Assembly: GCF_031760065.1 (NCBI RefSeq)
Contig: NZ_CP134500.1
Coordinates: forward strand, 5,952,001 to 6,016,000
Source of the DNA: Streptomyces durocortorensis
GTDB lineage: Bacteria; Actinomycetota; Actinomycetes; Streptomycetales; Streptomycetaceae
Length of the DNA stretch: 64,000 bases
Reading direction: 5' to 3'
The position numbers were made by a program, and so were the translations under genes. Positions 53,023-61,860 of this stretch are shown piece after piece (the stretch's first letter is position 1; the number at the start of each line of letters is the position of its first letter). A model generated the notes under the pieces. It was not told where the DNA came from. It ran no database searches and saw only the letters and a program-made list of their open reading frames with translations.

Positions 53023-53060
53023 GTCACTGACTCGGCCTCCATCGGCCGCGAAAGGGATAC

Positions 53061-54326
53061 ATGAACCCCGCCTACGCCACCGTCGACCACACCTTCACCG
53101 TTCCCGTGGACCACCGGGCCCCCGGCGGCCCCACCATCGAAGTCTTCGCCCGCGAGGTCGTCGACCCCGCCCGCGCGGACGAGGAACTGCCCTGGCTGCT
53201 GTTTCTCCAGGGCGGCCCGGGCGGCAAGTCGCCCCGCCCGTCCGCCGGTTCGCCCGGCTGGCTGGACCGGGCACTGAAGACCCACCGCGTGCTGCTCCTC
53301 GACCAGCGCGGCACCGGTCGCTCCACCCCCGTCACCGCCCGCTCCGCCGCCCGATTCCCCTCCCCGGACCAGCTGGCCGCGTACCTGTCCCACTTCCGCG
53401 CCGACGCGATCGTCGCCGACGCGGAACTGATCCGCCGACGACTCTGCGGAGACACTCCCTGGGAAACCCTCGGCCAGAGCTACGGGGGCTTCATCACCCT
53501 CACCTACCTCTCGCAGGCCCCCGAGGGCCTGCGGGCCTGCTACGTCACCGGAGGCCTGCCCGGCCTCACGGCCACCGCCGACGACGTCTACGCCCGCACC
53601 TACCCCCGCGTCCGCGACCGGGTCCTTGACTTCTACGCCCGCTACCCCGAGGACGCCCCCCGCCTGGGGAAGATCGCAGGCTTCCTCGCGACCGGCGACG
53701 CCCGCCTCCCGAACGGGGACCGGCTCACCCCGCACCGCCTCCGTACGCTCGGCCTCATGCTCGGCATGGGCGACGGATTCGAGCGCCTGCACTGGCTGCT
53801 CGACGAAGCCCTCGGCCCGGACGACGCACCGACCGACACCTTCCTCCACCAGGTCATGACTCTGACGGGCTTCACCGACAACCCGCTCTTCGCCGTCCTG
53901 CAGGAGACCCTGTACGGGCAGGGAGCGGGCCCGACCGACTGGGCGGCCTCCCGGGCCCTCGACGACTTCCCCGAGTTCGCCGCGGACGCCGACCCCCTGC
54001 TGCTCACCGGCGAGATGATCTACCCCTGGATGTTCCGCGAGATCACGGGCCTTCGCCCCTTCGCCGACGCCGCCGACCTCCTGGCCGCCCGCACCGACTG
54101 GCCGCCCCTCTACGACCCTCACCGCCTCGCCGCCAACGAGATCCCCCTCGCCGCGATCGTCTACCACGACGACATGTACGTCGACGCCGGCCTCTCGCTG
54201 CGCACGGCACGCGAGGTCGGAGCCACCCGCGTCTGGGTCACCAACGAGTGGGAGCACGACGGCGTCTCCGCTTCCGGCGGCCGCGTCCTCGCCCGCCTGA
54301 TGGACCTGGCCGCGGGCCGTGCGTGA
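53061..54326 (+). CDS. pip: Proline iminopeptidase-type alpha/beta hydrolase
   Basis: A 421-aa serine peptidase of the S33 family. The oxyanion loop QGGPGG (about 50-55), DQRGTGRS (81-88) and nucleophile Ser140 in GQSYGG are visible, with a C-terminal His in EWEHDGV and a preceding Asp. It removes N-terminal Pro (and probably hydroxyPro) from peptides. That fits between the peptide transporter and the hydroxyproline pathway. No signal peptide, so it acts on imported peptides. Confidence 0.9.
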   Translation: MNPAYATVDHTFTVPVDHRAPGGPTIEVFAREVVDPARADEELPWLLFLQGGPGGKSPRPSAGSPGWLDRALKTHRVLLLDQRGTGRSTPVTARSAARFPSPDQLAAYLSHFRADAIVADAELIRRRLCGDTPWETLGQSYGGFITLTYLSQAPEGLRACYVTGGLPGLTATADDVYARTYPRVRDRVLDFYARYPEDAPRLGKIAGFLATGDARLPNGDRLTPHRLRTLGLMLGMGDGFERLHWLLDEALGPDDAPTDTFLHQVMTLTGFTDNPLFAVLQETLYGQGAGPTDWAASRALDDFPEFAADADPLLLTGEMIYPWMFREITGLRPFADAADLLAARTDWPPLYDPHRLAANEIPLAAIVYHDDMYVDAGLSLRTAREVGATRVWVTNEWEHDGVSASGGRVLARLMDLAAGRA

Positions 54327-54468
54327 GCCCCCGCCCGCCGGCTGCACGCAGCTCGACCTCGCGGCGTTCGAGCCGGGCCGGACTTTCACCGATCCGGACA
54401 CGGGGGTCCGGATCAGCGTCCGGGCAGGCGGACCGGCGGGGGACGTGGTCACGCTCACCCATACCTGA
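54319..54468 (+). pseudogene. C-terminal remnant of a secreted protein, possibly a metalloprotease
   Basis: From a GTG overlapping the end of pip, 49 codons read GCTQLDLAAFEPGRTFTD and TGVRISVRAGGPAGDVV before TGA at 54466. The pattern FTD-x-x-TGV-x-I-x-V is common at the C-termini of secreted actinobacterial metalloproteases. No start or catalytic region is present, so it is probably the tail of a deleted gene. Confidence 0.35.
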
Positions 54469-54580
54469 GGAGGACCTGACCCGCGCTGTTCGGGGGACCG
54501 ACCGCCCAGGACCGGCGCGGCTGACGAAGCACGCCGTGGCGTCCCGCTCGTCGCCCTGTGCCGCAAGCCGCCGCTGAGGT

Positions 54581-55771
54581 TCAGGCGAGGATGAGGGGGA
54601 GGGCGGTCAGGCCCCGGGTGAGGCGGGTCCGGCGCCAGGTCAGGGCTTCCGCGGGGATGGCCGGGCGTGTGTTCGGGAATCGGGTCACCAGGGTGCGGAG
54701 GGCGATTTCCGTCTCGGCCCGGGCCAGGGGGGCGCCCGGGCAGCGGTGGATGCCATGGCCGAAGGAGAGGTGGCCCCCGGCGTCGCGGTCGAGGTCCAGG
54801 CGGTGCGGGTGGGGGAACTCCGCCGGGTCGCGGTTCGCGGCCCCGGGGGCGATGAGCACCGGGAAACCCGCCGGGATGTCGACCCCGCCGACGCGCAGGT
54901 CCTCCGTGCTGTGACGGAAGGTGGCCACGCTCACCGGGGAGTCGAAGCGGAGCAGTTCGTCCAGGGCGCCGGGGATCAGGTCCGGGTCCCGGCGCAGGCG
55001 GTCGAACGCCTCGGGGTGCCGGAGCAGGGCCAGGACGGCGTTGCCGATGAAATGGGTGGTGGTCTCGTGCCCGGCGACCATGAGGAGGGCGGCCAGGGAG
55101 ACGGTCTCGTCCCGGTCGAGGCCGCCCGCGTCGCAGTCGCGCAGGAGGGAGTGGAGCGGGCCCTCGCCGGGGGTGGCGCGGGCCGTGTCGACGAGGTGGG
55201 TGAGGTAGTCGCCGATCCGGTGTGACGCGGCGTCGACACGGTCGGTGTCGGTCGCGTCGAAGAGGTCGTGGGACCAGCCGGCGAGCGTGGCGCGGTCGGA
55301 TTCCGGCACTCCCAGCAGCTCGCACACGACGGTGACGGGCAGGGGTACCGCCAGGTCCGCCACCAAGTCGACCTCCGCGCCCGGCCGCCACGCGGTCATG
55401 AGGTCGTCGACGACCCGGGTGATGTACGGGCGCAGTTCCCGGACGCGTCCGGTGGTGAACAGGGGTGTCGCCACCCGCCGGTGGCGGGTGTGCGCGGGTG
55501 GGTCGCTCGCCAGCATGTTGCGGGAGATCGCCGGGTGCAGGTCGCGGTTCGAGGGCCGGTCGGCGAAGAAGCGCGCCGTGTCCTTGGACAGGCGGCGGTC
55601 GGTGAACGCCTCGCGGGCCTCGGAGTGGCCGGTGATCAGGTACGCGTGGTGTCCGCCGGAGCCGGTGGGGATGCGTTGCACCGGGCAGCCTTCGCGCAGC
55701 CGGTCGTAGGTGGGATAGGGATCGGCGAAGAAGCGCGGGTCACGCAGGGGGTCCCGCCGCGGCGCGGTCAC
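54581..55771 (-). CDS. Cytochrome P450
   Basis: A 396-aa class I P450. The I-helix is AGHETTTH (about 236-243), the ExxR pair lies in DELLRF, and the heme-binding Cys in FGHGIHRCPGAPLARAE (about residue 346). The GTG at 55771 overlaps the stop of the MAB_1171c-type gene (GTGA), so it is translationally coupled to a regulator/metalloprotease/membrane-protein operon rather than a biosynthetic cluster. No ferredoxin gene is adjacent. Substrate unknown. Confidence 0.93.
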   Translation of the reverse strand: MTAPRRDPLRDPRFFADPYPTYDRLREGCPVQRIPTGSGGHHAYLITGHSEAREAFTDRRLSKDTARFFADRPSNRDLHPAISRNMLASDPPAHTRHRRVATPLFTTGRVRELRPYITRVVDDLMTAWRPGAEVDLVADLAVPLPVTVVCELLGVPESDRATLAGWSHDLFDATDTDRVDAASHRIGDYLTHLVDTARATPGEGPLHSLLRDCDAGGLDRDETVSLAALLMVAGHETTTHFIGNAVLALLRHPEAFDRLRRDPDLIPGALDELLRFDSPVSVATFRHSTEDLRVGGVDIPAGFPVLIAPGAANRDPAEFPHPHRLDLDRDAGGHLSFGHGIHRCPGAPLARAETEIALRTLVTRFPNTRPAIPAEALTWRRTRLTRGLTALPLILA

Positions 55772-56964
55772 GAGGCCGCTCCCGCGCCCGCGTTCGCGGG
55801 TACCGGGCGCCGCGCGTAGGCGTCCGCCACGAGCAGCAGCCACGCGGTCTCCGCCGGGAGGTCGCCCTTGCGCGAGCGGGTGCCGGCAGCGGGCGGGGCC
55901 TCGTCGCCGTCGGGGGCGAGTCCGGCGCGCTTCGCGTCGACTGCCGCGGCGATGACCGCCGCCTCCACCTCGGCCTCGCCCTCGGGGGTGTCGGCCGCGC
56001 CCCGGCGGGCGACCTCGGCGGCCGCGGCGTCCCGTACCGATGCTTGACGGTACCGGCGCAGGGCCAGCACGCAGTCGTTGATCTCGATGACGCGGCGGTG
56101 CAGGTGGAAGTCGAGGTCGTGGGCGTCGGCCCCGGTGTTCCCCGGGTCGAGCACGACCTCGGGGACCGCTGCGGTGACCTCCTGCCACAGCGCTTCCAGC
56201 GCGGTGAACGAGTTCCGCTCCCAGCGACGCCGTCGAAGTTGGCTGAGCGGCCACAGCAGGGCGGGGAGGGCGAGTCCGACGGTCATGAGGAGCACGGCGA
56301 CGGCGGGTGCGGTCACGCTGAAGGCGCAGCGGAAGGGGGTCAGCGGCGTCGAGCACCGGGCGCCGTCGGGAACGAGCCCCAGGCCGAGGCCGATGGAGAT
56401 CAGGGCGAAGAGCTTGTACGCGGCGTAGACGAGGGCGAAACCACAGCCCACCGAGGTCGTGCGCAGGCCCCAGCGCTGACTGCGTCGGGTCGAGCGTTTG
56501 GACTGGGCCCAGGTCTGCAGCAGGAAGTCCTTGGCCGTGTACCCCAGGTAGGAGATGTAGATGAGCACGTAGCACGCGTACAACGCCGGGTTTCGCCCGG
56601 TGAGCTGTTCGGCGACGAAGAAGGCGGTCATGCCGGCGACGGAGATCGCGAGGGCGATGACGCGCAGTCGGATCTGGCGGTGGGCGCTTTCACGGTCCAG
56701 ATTGAGCTGGAAGAGGAAGGCGAGGACCGAGGTGGCCGCCGTCAGGGTGAAGGTGTTGCTGAGGAGTCGGGCGACGTGAGGGATCACGGATTCCACCGCG
56801 CGTTCCACGGCGGGGGCGTAGGAGGCGAAGGCGAGGGCGAACGAGGTCAGAAGCGCCGCCATCGCCCAGGTGCCCGTGGGGCGGTGTCCACCGCGTCCTC
56901 GCACCCAGTAGGCGGCGAAGCACAGCAGCACGACGGCCGTGCCCGTGAACAGGATGTTGATCAT
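55768..56964 (-). CDS. MAB_1171c-family putative membrane transporter
   Basis: A 398-aa protein. Seven or so membrane helices (about 3-20, 32-52, 65-92, 103-122, 130-150, 175-200, 225-250) are followed by a cytoplasmic helical domain (about 265-390) with DFHLHRRVIEINDCVLALRRY. This is the widespread actinobacterial family named after MAB_1171c. It typically follows an XRE regulator and an ImmA/IrrE peptidase, as here. Its function is unknown. The ATG overlaps the ImmA/IrrE stop. Confidence 0.83.
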   Translation of the reverse strand: MINILFTGTAVVLLCFAAYWVRGRGGHRPTGTWAMAALLTSFALAFASYAPAVERAVESVIPHVARLLSNTFTLTAATSVLAFLFQLNLDRESAHRQIRLRVIALAISVAGMTAFFVAEQLTGRNPALYACYVLIYISYLGYTAKDFLLQTWAQSKRSTRRSQRWGLRTTSVGCGFALVYAAYKLFALISIGLGLGLVPDGARCSTPLTPFRCAFSVTAPAVAVLLMTVGLALPALLWPLSQLRRRRWERNSFTALEALWQEVTAAVPEVVLDPGNTGADAHDLDFHLHRRVIEINDCVLALRRYRQASVRDAAAAEVARRGAADTPEGEAEVEAAVIAAAVDAKRAGLAPDGDEAPPAAGTRSRKGDLPAETAWLLLVADAYARRPVPANAGAGAAS

Positions 56965-57488
56965 TTCGGGTGGCGCTTCTTCCTGTGCGGCTTGGCGAAC
57001 AGTGCGTCCCAGCTCTCGGCGCCGCTGGCGGGCCGGCTCGACGGGCCTTCGCGTCCCCGGTACATGAGCTGTCGGATCACGCTGGCCATCACCTCGGCCT
57101 CGCGTTCGTCCTCGCTGGAGTAGCTGGTCCGGCCGGACATGCGCTGAACGAGGGCGGGGTCGAACCCGATCGCGCTCAGGGTGTCCTGGTCCAGTTCCAG
57201 GCTGCCGGGGTGGTCGCAGACGATGTGGCTGATCTCGTGGGCGAGGATGTGGTTCTGGTGGAGGGGGGAGGTGGCCTCCTCGTAGAACAACAGGTCGGCG
57301 TCCGGGGTCTCCAGACGGATGCCGCACGGGGCGTCCAGGGCGCCCAGGGTGCTCAGGGGGCGCAGGATGATGGGGCGTCCGCGCTGTTCGGCCACGGCGT
57401 CGCGGAGGTCGCGGGTGCTGAAGCGGTGCGGGAGCCGAAGCGCCTCGACGCGGGCCTCGCACGCGGCGCGAAGCTGCTCAAAGTCCAT
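56961..57488 (-). CDS. ImmA/IrrE-family metallo-endopeptidase
   Basis: A 175-aa protein with the zinc-protease motif HEISH in ILAHEISHIVCDH (about residues 84-96) and a downstream EREAEVMAS that supplies the third ligand. Family members cleave XRE-type repressors, as ImmA does with ImmR. I chose the ATG at 57488 (MDFEQLRAACEAR), preceded by GTGAGGAC. The likely substrate is the XRE protein encoded upstream in the same direction. Confidence 0.87.
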   Translation of the reverse strand: MDFEQLRAACEARVEALRLPHRFSTRDLRDAVAEQRGRPIILRPLSTLGALDAPCGIRLETPDADLLFYEEATSPLHQNHILAHEISHIVCDHPGSLELDQDTLSAIGFDPALVQRMSGRTSYSSEDEREAEVMASVIRQLMYRGREGPSSRPASGAESWDALFAKPHRKKRHPK

Positions 57489-57660
57489 GTCCTCACTCTG
57501 CTGACGCCAGTCGGGGGTGGTCGGCCGGGGCGGATCTCCCCCTGGAAGCCCGGTGCGAGCGCCCCAATGCTGACATGTTCGCGACTCTGCTTCGAGTGCG
57601 GGGTGCAGCCCGCGAGGCGCCGTGCGGACCGGGATGCCCGGCTTGTCCCGGGAAACGCCT

Positions 57661-57697
57661 GATACCCCCCTGGCGATGAGCGCCACAGGGGGGTGTC
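57661..57697 (-). terminator. Hairpin after the XRE gene
   Basis: 57661-57675 pairs with 57681-57697: a GC-rich outer stem GATACCCCCC/GGGGGGTGTC and an inner TGGCG/CGCCA, with a 2-nt bulge. It lies 44 bp beyond the XRE stop and may partly separate it from the ImmA/IrrE unit. Confidence 0.65.
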
Positions 57698-57740
57698 GTT
57701 CCGGGGCGGTGATCGTGCGATCGCCGCCCCGGTGCGCGGT

Positions 57741-58196
57741 TCAGTCGTCCAGGTTCAGGTCCTGCGAGCTGTCGTCGGTGGTGAGCCCTTCGAGTTTCCG
57801 GGCCTGTTCGATCACGGTGGACAGCATCTTCAGGCTGTCGACGCTCAGGCCGTTGGCGCGCAGGGCCACCTTGCGGACGTCCTGGTCGCGCATGGCGGCG
57901 AGGAGGCCGATCTCCGCCTTGGTGCGTTCGGCGGCCGCGCTGTCGACGAAGTAGCCCGCCGGTACGCCGAAGAAGTCGGCCAGGGCTTTGATGGTGTGCC
58001 GCGTCGGGTTCCGCTTGGCGCCCGTGCGTAGTTGCTGGATGGCGCTCGCCGTCACCCCGCGGCCCTCTCCGGTCGCGGCCTCGCGGATTCCCTCAGCGAC
58101 CTCCGCGTAGGTGTACGGCCCCCGGGAAGGGGGGTGCACCTCACGGAAGAGGTGGTCCAGGAGCTGGGCGAAGGTGGGCGACTGGTCATCCTCCAC
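57741..58196 (-). CDS. XRE-family transcriptional regulator
   Basis: A 151-aa protein with a Cro/C1 helix-turn-helix (about 10-80: TYAEVAEGIREAA, VTASAIQQLRTGAKRNPTRHT, IKALADFFGVP) and a helical C-terminal tail ending QDLNLDD. Regulators of this type are processed by ImmA/IrrE peptidases. It is followed by a hairpin and then ImmA/IrrE, MAB_1171c and P450 genes on the same strand. The start ATG is preceded by a GGAGG-type site. Confidence 0.88.
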   Translation of the reverse strand: MEDDQSPTFAQLLDHLFREVHPPSRGPYTYAEVAEGIREAATGEGRGVTASAIQQLRTGAKRNPTRHTIKALADFFGVPAGYFVDSAAAERTKAEIGLLAAMRDQDVRKVALRANGLSVDSLKMLSTVIEQARKLEGLTTDDSSQDLNLDD

Positions 58197-58586
58197 GTAA
58201 ACGACCTCCTTGGCGTGATGCCGAGTCCTTGCCCACCACAGTGTTTCCCGAAGCCCTCAAGGTCGGCCCCGGCGACACTTTGGTTGACGCCTGACAGATA
58301 CTCTGGTGTACGTTATCAACGCCTCGCCGCCACTGAAGTGTCGAGGGGGCGGTGGTGGTGCAGGCCGGGCCGGGGTTGAGCTTCACGGGGGTGAGCTCGG
58401 CCGGTGGTACGGAGCGCCGTGGCCGTCTCGGGCGGATTCGCCCCGGCCTGTGCGTGACGAGGCGGGGGGAGGCGGGGCCCGGCGCCTTCCGGTTCGCCGA
58501 CCGGCGCAATCGGGCGGAGCCCGGGCCCGTGGCACCGGGCCCGGGTGCGTCGCCGGGTTCGGTCGTTGTGGCGCACGCTTGGCTTC

Positions 58587-58607
58587 TCCGGCCTCCGGCC
58601 TCCGGCC
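58587..58607. repeat. 7-bp tandem repeat (TCCGGCC x3)
   Basis: Three perfect copies of TCCGGCC, with partial copies on each side, in non-coding DNA. Confidence 0.8.
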
Positions 58608-58838
58608 TCTCCGGTGTCTTCGCTGTCCTCGGCGTCTTCCGGGTGGCGCGCCATGTGTGGTCCGGCCGGGCGCAACGGTTGTCGGCCGACTGTGCGAGAG
58701 CCTGGTTGGCCCGGCTCGACCCGCAACCGGGGCGGAGCCCATTTCAGGGCGGCGGCGTTGATCCCGGGGCGGCCCGCCTCGACGAGGGGCGCGGTTGAGA
58801 CGGTCACCGGAAGCGCGGCTTTGCCTGTTCGCCCGTCG

Positions 58839-58865
58839 CCCGTGACCCGTGACCCGTGACCCGTG
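58839..58865. repeat. 7-bp tandem repeat (CCCGTGA x4)
   Basis: Three full CCCGTGA units and a fourth differing in the last base, in non-coding DNA about 235 bp before the lipase gene. Confidence 0.8.
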
Positions 58866-59005
58866 CCTGTCGTCCGCCAGTCGTCGGGTCGGGAGTGTTG
58901 GTGGCGCCGGGCGGGGGCTGGGAGGGAAGCGCCGGCGGGCGGCCGCGCGGCCCGTGTCCGTCGATGCGAACGAGAAGAGCGCGCACACATCTGTACGCCG
59001 GGAAG

Positions 59006-59033
59006 TTACCTCCAGTAAGTTACCGCTTGGTAA
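59006..59033. promoter_or_regulatory. Tandem TTAC...GTAA dyads, candidate TetR-type operator
   Basis: TTAC-N5-GTAA (59006-59018) is followed by TTACC-GCTT-GGTAA (59020-59033), the latter a perfect dyad with a 4-bp centre. They lie 67-94 bp before the lipase ATG, in promoter position. Related TTACC/GGTAA dyads are typical of TetR- and fatty-acid-type repressors. Confidence 0.5.
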
Positions 59034-59099
59034 AGGCTGTGTTGCCTCACCGACCAGGCTTGCCGCCTCATTCACTCAGATTCAGATACCGGGGGAGTC

Positions 59100-60446
59100 A
59101 TGAACCGGAGTACCGCCGGCCTGCTGGCCGTCGCCGTTGTCACCGCCCTCACCGTCGGCGCGGCGCCGGCGGCCGCGGCCGCGCCTGCCGCAGCCGCGCA
59201 ACAGACCGACAGCAGGGCGTCCGACCCCTTCTACCGTTACGACGGCAGTGAGCCGCTGTCCTCGTACGAGCCGGGCGACGTGTTGAAGAAGCGCACGCTG
59301 GACTACCACGTCCTCGGCATCCCGACGCCGGTCAAGGCCATCCAGCTGCTCTACCGCTCGACCGACGCCCAGGGCCGGCCCTCGGCCAACGTGACCACGG
59401 TGGTCCGCAGTCACCGCGGCGACGGCAGCAAGGCCGTTTCGTACCAGTCGTTCTACGATTCCCTCGACCCCGAGGACGGCCCCTCCCGGGCCATCGCGGG
59501 CAAAGTCACCCTCGGCGGCATCATCGCCAACGTCGAATCCCTGGTCATGGCACCGCTGTTGCTCAAGGGCTACGACCTCGTCATCCCCGACACCGAGGGC
59601 CAGACCGCCGAGTTCGCGGCCGGTCCCGCGTACGGGACGAACACGCTCGACTCGATCCGGGCGAGCACCCGGGCCGCGGGGACGGGTCTGCACACCGGGA
59701 CCAGGTTCGGACTGCTCGGCTACTCCGGTGGGGCCATCGCCACCAACTGGGCGGCGGCCCTGGCCCCCGCGTACGCGCCCGAGGTCAACAAGCAGCTGGT
59801 CGGCTTTGCCGAAGCGGGCGTGCTCGTCGCGCCGGCGCACAATCTGAAGTACGTCGACGGCACCCTCGTGTGGAACGGCGTGATGCCGATGGCGGTCATC
59901 GGCGTATCCCGTGCCTACGACATCGACATCAAGCGCTATCTGAGCCCGAAGGGCATCGCGGTCTTCGACGAGCTCGAACACGGCTCGATCATCGATGCGC
60001 TGGGGCGCTACCCGGGGATGACCTGGAAGGACCTGGCGAAGCCGGAGTACAAGGACCCGAACTCCATTCCCGCCTTCGTCGACGCGGTCAACAAGGTCAA
60101 CCTCGGCGAGGCCGCCACCCCGACCGTCCCCGGCTTCATCGGGCAGGGGAACGCGGGTTGGCTGGAGGGAACGTTCAACAAGCCCGCGGGCATCGGCAGC
60201 GGCGACGGTGTGATGGTGGCCGGTGACGTGCGGGCGCTGGCCAACCAGTACTGCGCCACCGGCAACACATCCATCAAGTACGAGCAGTACAACCTGCTCA
60301 GCCACTTCGGCGCCATGCCCTACTGGACACCGCGCGCGATGGCCTGGCTCGACGACCGGTTCGCGGGCAAGGCCGCCCCCACCAGTTGCGGTCGCATCCC
60401 CGCGGGCAACTCGCTGGAGCCGGAGAAGCCGGTCGGCACGAACTGA
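59100..60446 (+). CDS. Secreted lipase (secretory lipase family)
   Basis: A 448-aa exported alpha/beta hydrolase. The signal peptide (about 1-33) ends in an Ala-rich stretch. The nucleophile is Ser209 in GYSGG, with PDTEGQ (about 163-168) and a C-terminal Asp/His (LLSHFG, about 405). Family members hydrolyse triacylglycerols or wax/steryl esters outside the cell. Two cysteines near the C-terminus (QYCATG and SCGRIP) may form a disulfide. The gene stands alone with its own operator-like dyads. Confidence 0.88.
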   Translation: MNRSTAGLLAVAVVTALTVGAAPAAAAAPAAAAQQTDSRASDPFYRYDGSEPLSSYEPGDVLKKRTLDYHVLGIPTPVKAIQLLYRSTDAQGRPSANVTTVVRSHRGDGSKAVSYQSFYDSLDPEDGPSRAIAGKVTLGGIIANVESLVMAPLLLKGYDLVIPDTEGQTAEFAAGPAYGTNTLDSIRASTRAAGTGLHTGTRFGLLGYSGGAIATNWAAALAPAYAPEVNKQLVGFAEAGVLVAPAHNLKYVDGTLVWNGVMPMAVIGVSRAYDIDIKRYLSPKGIAVFDELEHGSIIDALGRYPGMTWKDLAKPEYKDPNSIPAFVDAVNKVNLGEAATPTVPGFIGQGNAGWLEGTFNKPAGIGSGDGVMVAGDVRALANQYCATGNTSIKYEQYNLLSHFGAMPYWTPRAMAWLDDRFAGKAAPTSCGRIPAGNSLEPEKPVGTN

Positions 60447-60497
60447 CCGGCCCGTAGGCAGTGGTGCGGTCCGTTTCGGCACGGGGGCCGGGCCGTA

Positions 60498-60542
60498 CGG
60501 CGGTGGTGCGGCCCCGGCCTACGAGGGACCGCACCACCGCCG
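60498..60542. terminator. Bidirectional terminator between lipase and rocD
   Basis: 18-nt arms (60498-60515 with 60525-60542) pair with a single mismatch around a 9-nt loop, between convergent genes. Confidence 0.85.
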
Positions 60543-60600
60543 ACCGCCGGGCCGCGTGGCTACGACAACAGCACCCGCTGCCGACCACCGCGGCTCGCGG

Positions 60601-61860
60601 CTACGACAGCACCTTCGTCAGCGCCGCGAGCGCGGACCCGAGTTCCTCCTCGGTGATGGTCAGCGGCGGCGCCAGCCGTACGGTCGAGCCATGGGTGTCC
60701 TTGACCAGCACGCCTTCGGCGAGGAGCCGCTCGCTGATCTCCCTGCCCGTGCCGATCGCGGGGTCGATGTCCACGCCTGCCCACAGCCCGCGGGCCCGGT
60801 AGCCCGTGACGCCCGAGCCGGCGAGGGCGGCCAGGCCGCGGTCCAGTACCTCGCCCAGCTCGGCGGCGCGCCGCTGGAACTCGCCGGTGGCCAGCAGGTC
60901 GAGGACCGCCGAACCGATCGCCGCCGACAGCGGGTTGCCACCGAACGTCGAGCCGTGCTCACCGGGCCCGAGTACGGAGAGCACTTCGCGGCGGGCGACC
61001 ACGGCGGAGACCGGGACGATACCGCCGCCCAGGGCCTTGCCCAGGAGCAGCATGTCCGGCACCACGCCTTCGTGGTCGACGGCCAGCGTGCGGCCCGTGC
61101 GCCCCAGACCCGACTGGATCTCGTCGGCGATGAAGAGGCACCCCGCGCGCCGGGTCAGTTCACGGACCCCGGTGAGATAGCCGTCGTCGGGGATGACGAC
61201 CCCGGCCTCACCCTGGACGGGCTCGATCAGCACGGCCGCCGTCGTCTCGTCCACGGCGGATTCCAGCGCGGCGAGGTCGTTGTACGGGACGACCCGGAAG
61301 CCCGGGGTGAAGGGCCCGAAGCCGGCGCGGGCCGTTTCGTCCGTCGAGAAGCTCACGATCGTCGTGGTGCGGCCGTGGAAGTTGCCGTCGGCGACGACGA
61401 TCGTCGCCCGGTCCGGCGAGACGCCCTTGACCTCGTACGCCCACTTGCGGGCGACTTTGACCGCGCTCTCCACGGCCTCGGCGCCGGTGTTCATCGGCAG
61501 CACCATCTCAAGGCCGGTCAACGCCGCCAGACGCTCGGCGAAACCCGCCAGCCGGTCGTGGTGGAAGGCGCGTGAGGTGAGGGTGAGTTCGTCGAGCTGG
61601 CGGTGCGCGGCCTCGATGAGTGCGGGATGGCGGTGGCCGAAGTTGAGAGCGGAGTAGCCCGCCAGCATGTCGAGGTAGCGGCGGCCCTCGACGTCCTCGA
61701 CCCAGGTGCCTTCCGCGCGGGCGACGACCACGGGCAGCGGGTGGTAGTTGTGCGCGAGCACCGGAGCCTCGGCCCGGATCAGCTGCTCCGAGGAGCGCGT
61801 CTCGGACGCGGAGACAGTGGCGGAGGTAGTGGCGGCGGTGTCGGTGCCGGTGTCGGTCAT
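60601..61860 (-). CDS. rocD: Ornithine aminotransferase
   Basis: A 419-aa class III PLP aminotransferase. The Schiff-base Lys lies in LLLGKALGGGIVPVSA, the PLP Asp in FIADEIQSGLGRTG, and the substrate motif is NTGAEAVESAVK. It transfers the delta-amino group of ornithine to 2-oxoglutarate, giving glutamate semialdehyde. The ATG overlaps the ddaH stop (TGATG), so the two are coupled. A short Thr/Ala/Ser tail precedes the fold. Confidence 0.93.
   Translation of the reverse strand: MTDTGTDTAATTSATVSASETRSSEQLIRAEAPVLAHNYHPLPVVVARAEGTWVEDVEGRRYLDMLAGYSALNFGHRHPALIEAAHRQLDELTLTSRAFHHDRLAGFAERLAALTGLEMVLPMNTGAEAVESAVKVARKWAYEVKGVSPDRATIVVADGNFHGRTTTIVSFSTDETARAGFGPFTPGFRVVPYNDLAALESAVDETTAAVLIEPVQGEAGVVIPDDGYLTGVRELTRRAGCLFIADEIQSGLGRTGRTLAVDHEGVVPDMLLLGKALGGGIVPVSAVVARREVLSVLGPGEHGSTFGGNPLSAAIGSAVLDLLATGEFQRRAAELGEVLDRGLAALAGSGVTGYRARGLWAGVDIDPAIGTGREISERLLAEGVLVKDTHGSTVRLAPPLTITEEELGSALAALTKVLS

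Larger units (their letters stand above)
58197..59099. other. 900-bp stretch without a convincing gene
   Basis: Reading frames here give Gly/Arg/Pro-rich translations with no recognisable motif. The region has two 7-bp tandem arrays (58587-58607 and 58839-58865), a possible plus-strand -35 TTGACG at 58284, and tandem TTACC/GGTAA dyads upstream of the lipase gene. Confidence 0.5.

Noticed and set aside
52074..55391. Minus-strand 1105-aa open frame
   Set aside because: It overlaps aldehyde dehydrogenase, gntR, pip and P450 genes in other frames, and its translation is Arg/Gly/Pro repeats without a domain.
58306..58990. Frames of 148-230 aa on both strands in the gap before the lipase gene
   Set aside because: Translations are Gly/Arg/Pro-rich, frames on both strands overlap, and tandem repeats are inside them; no motif or ribosome site supports a gene.
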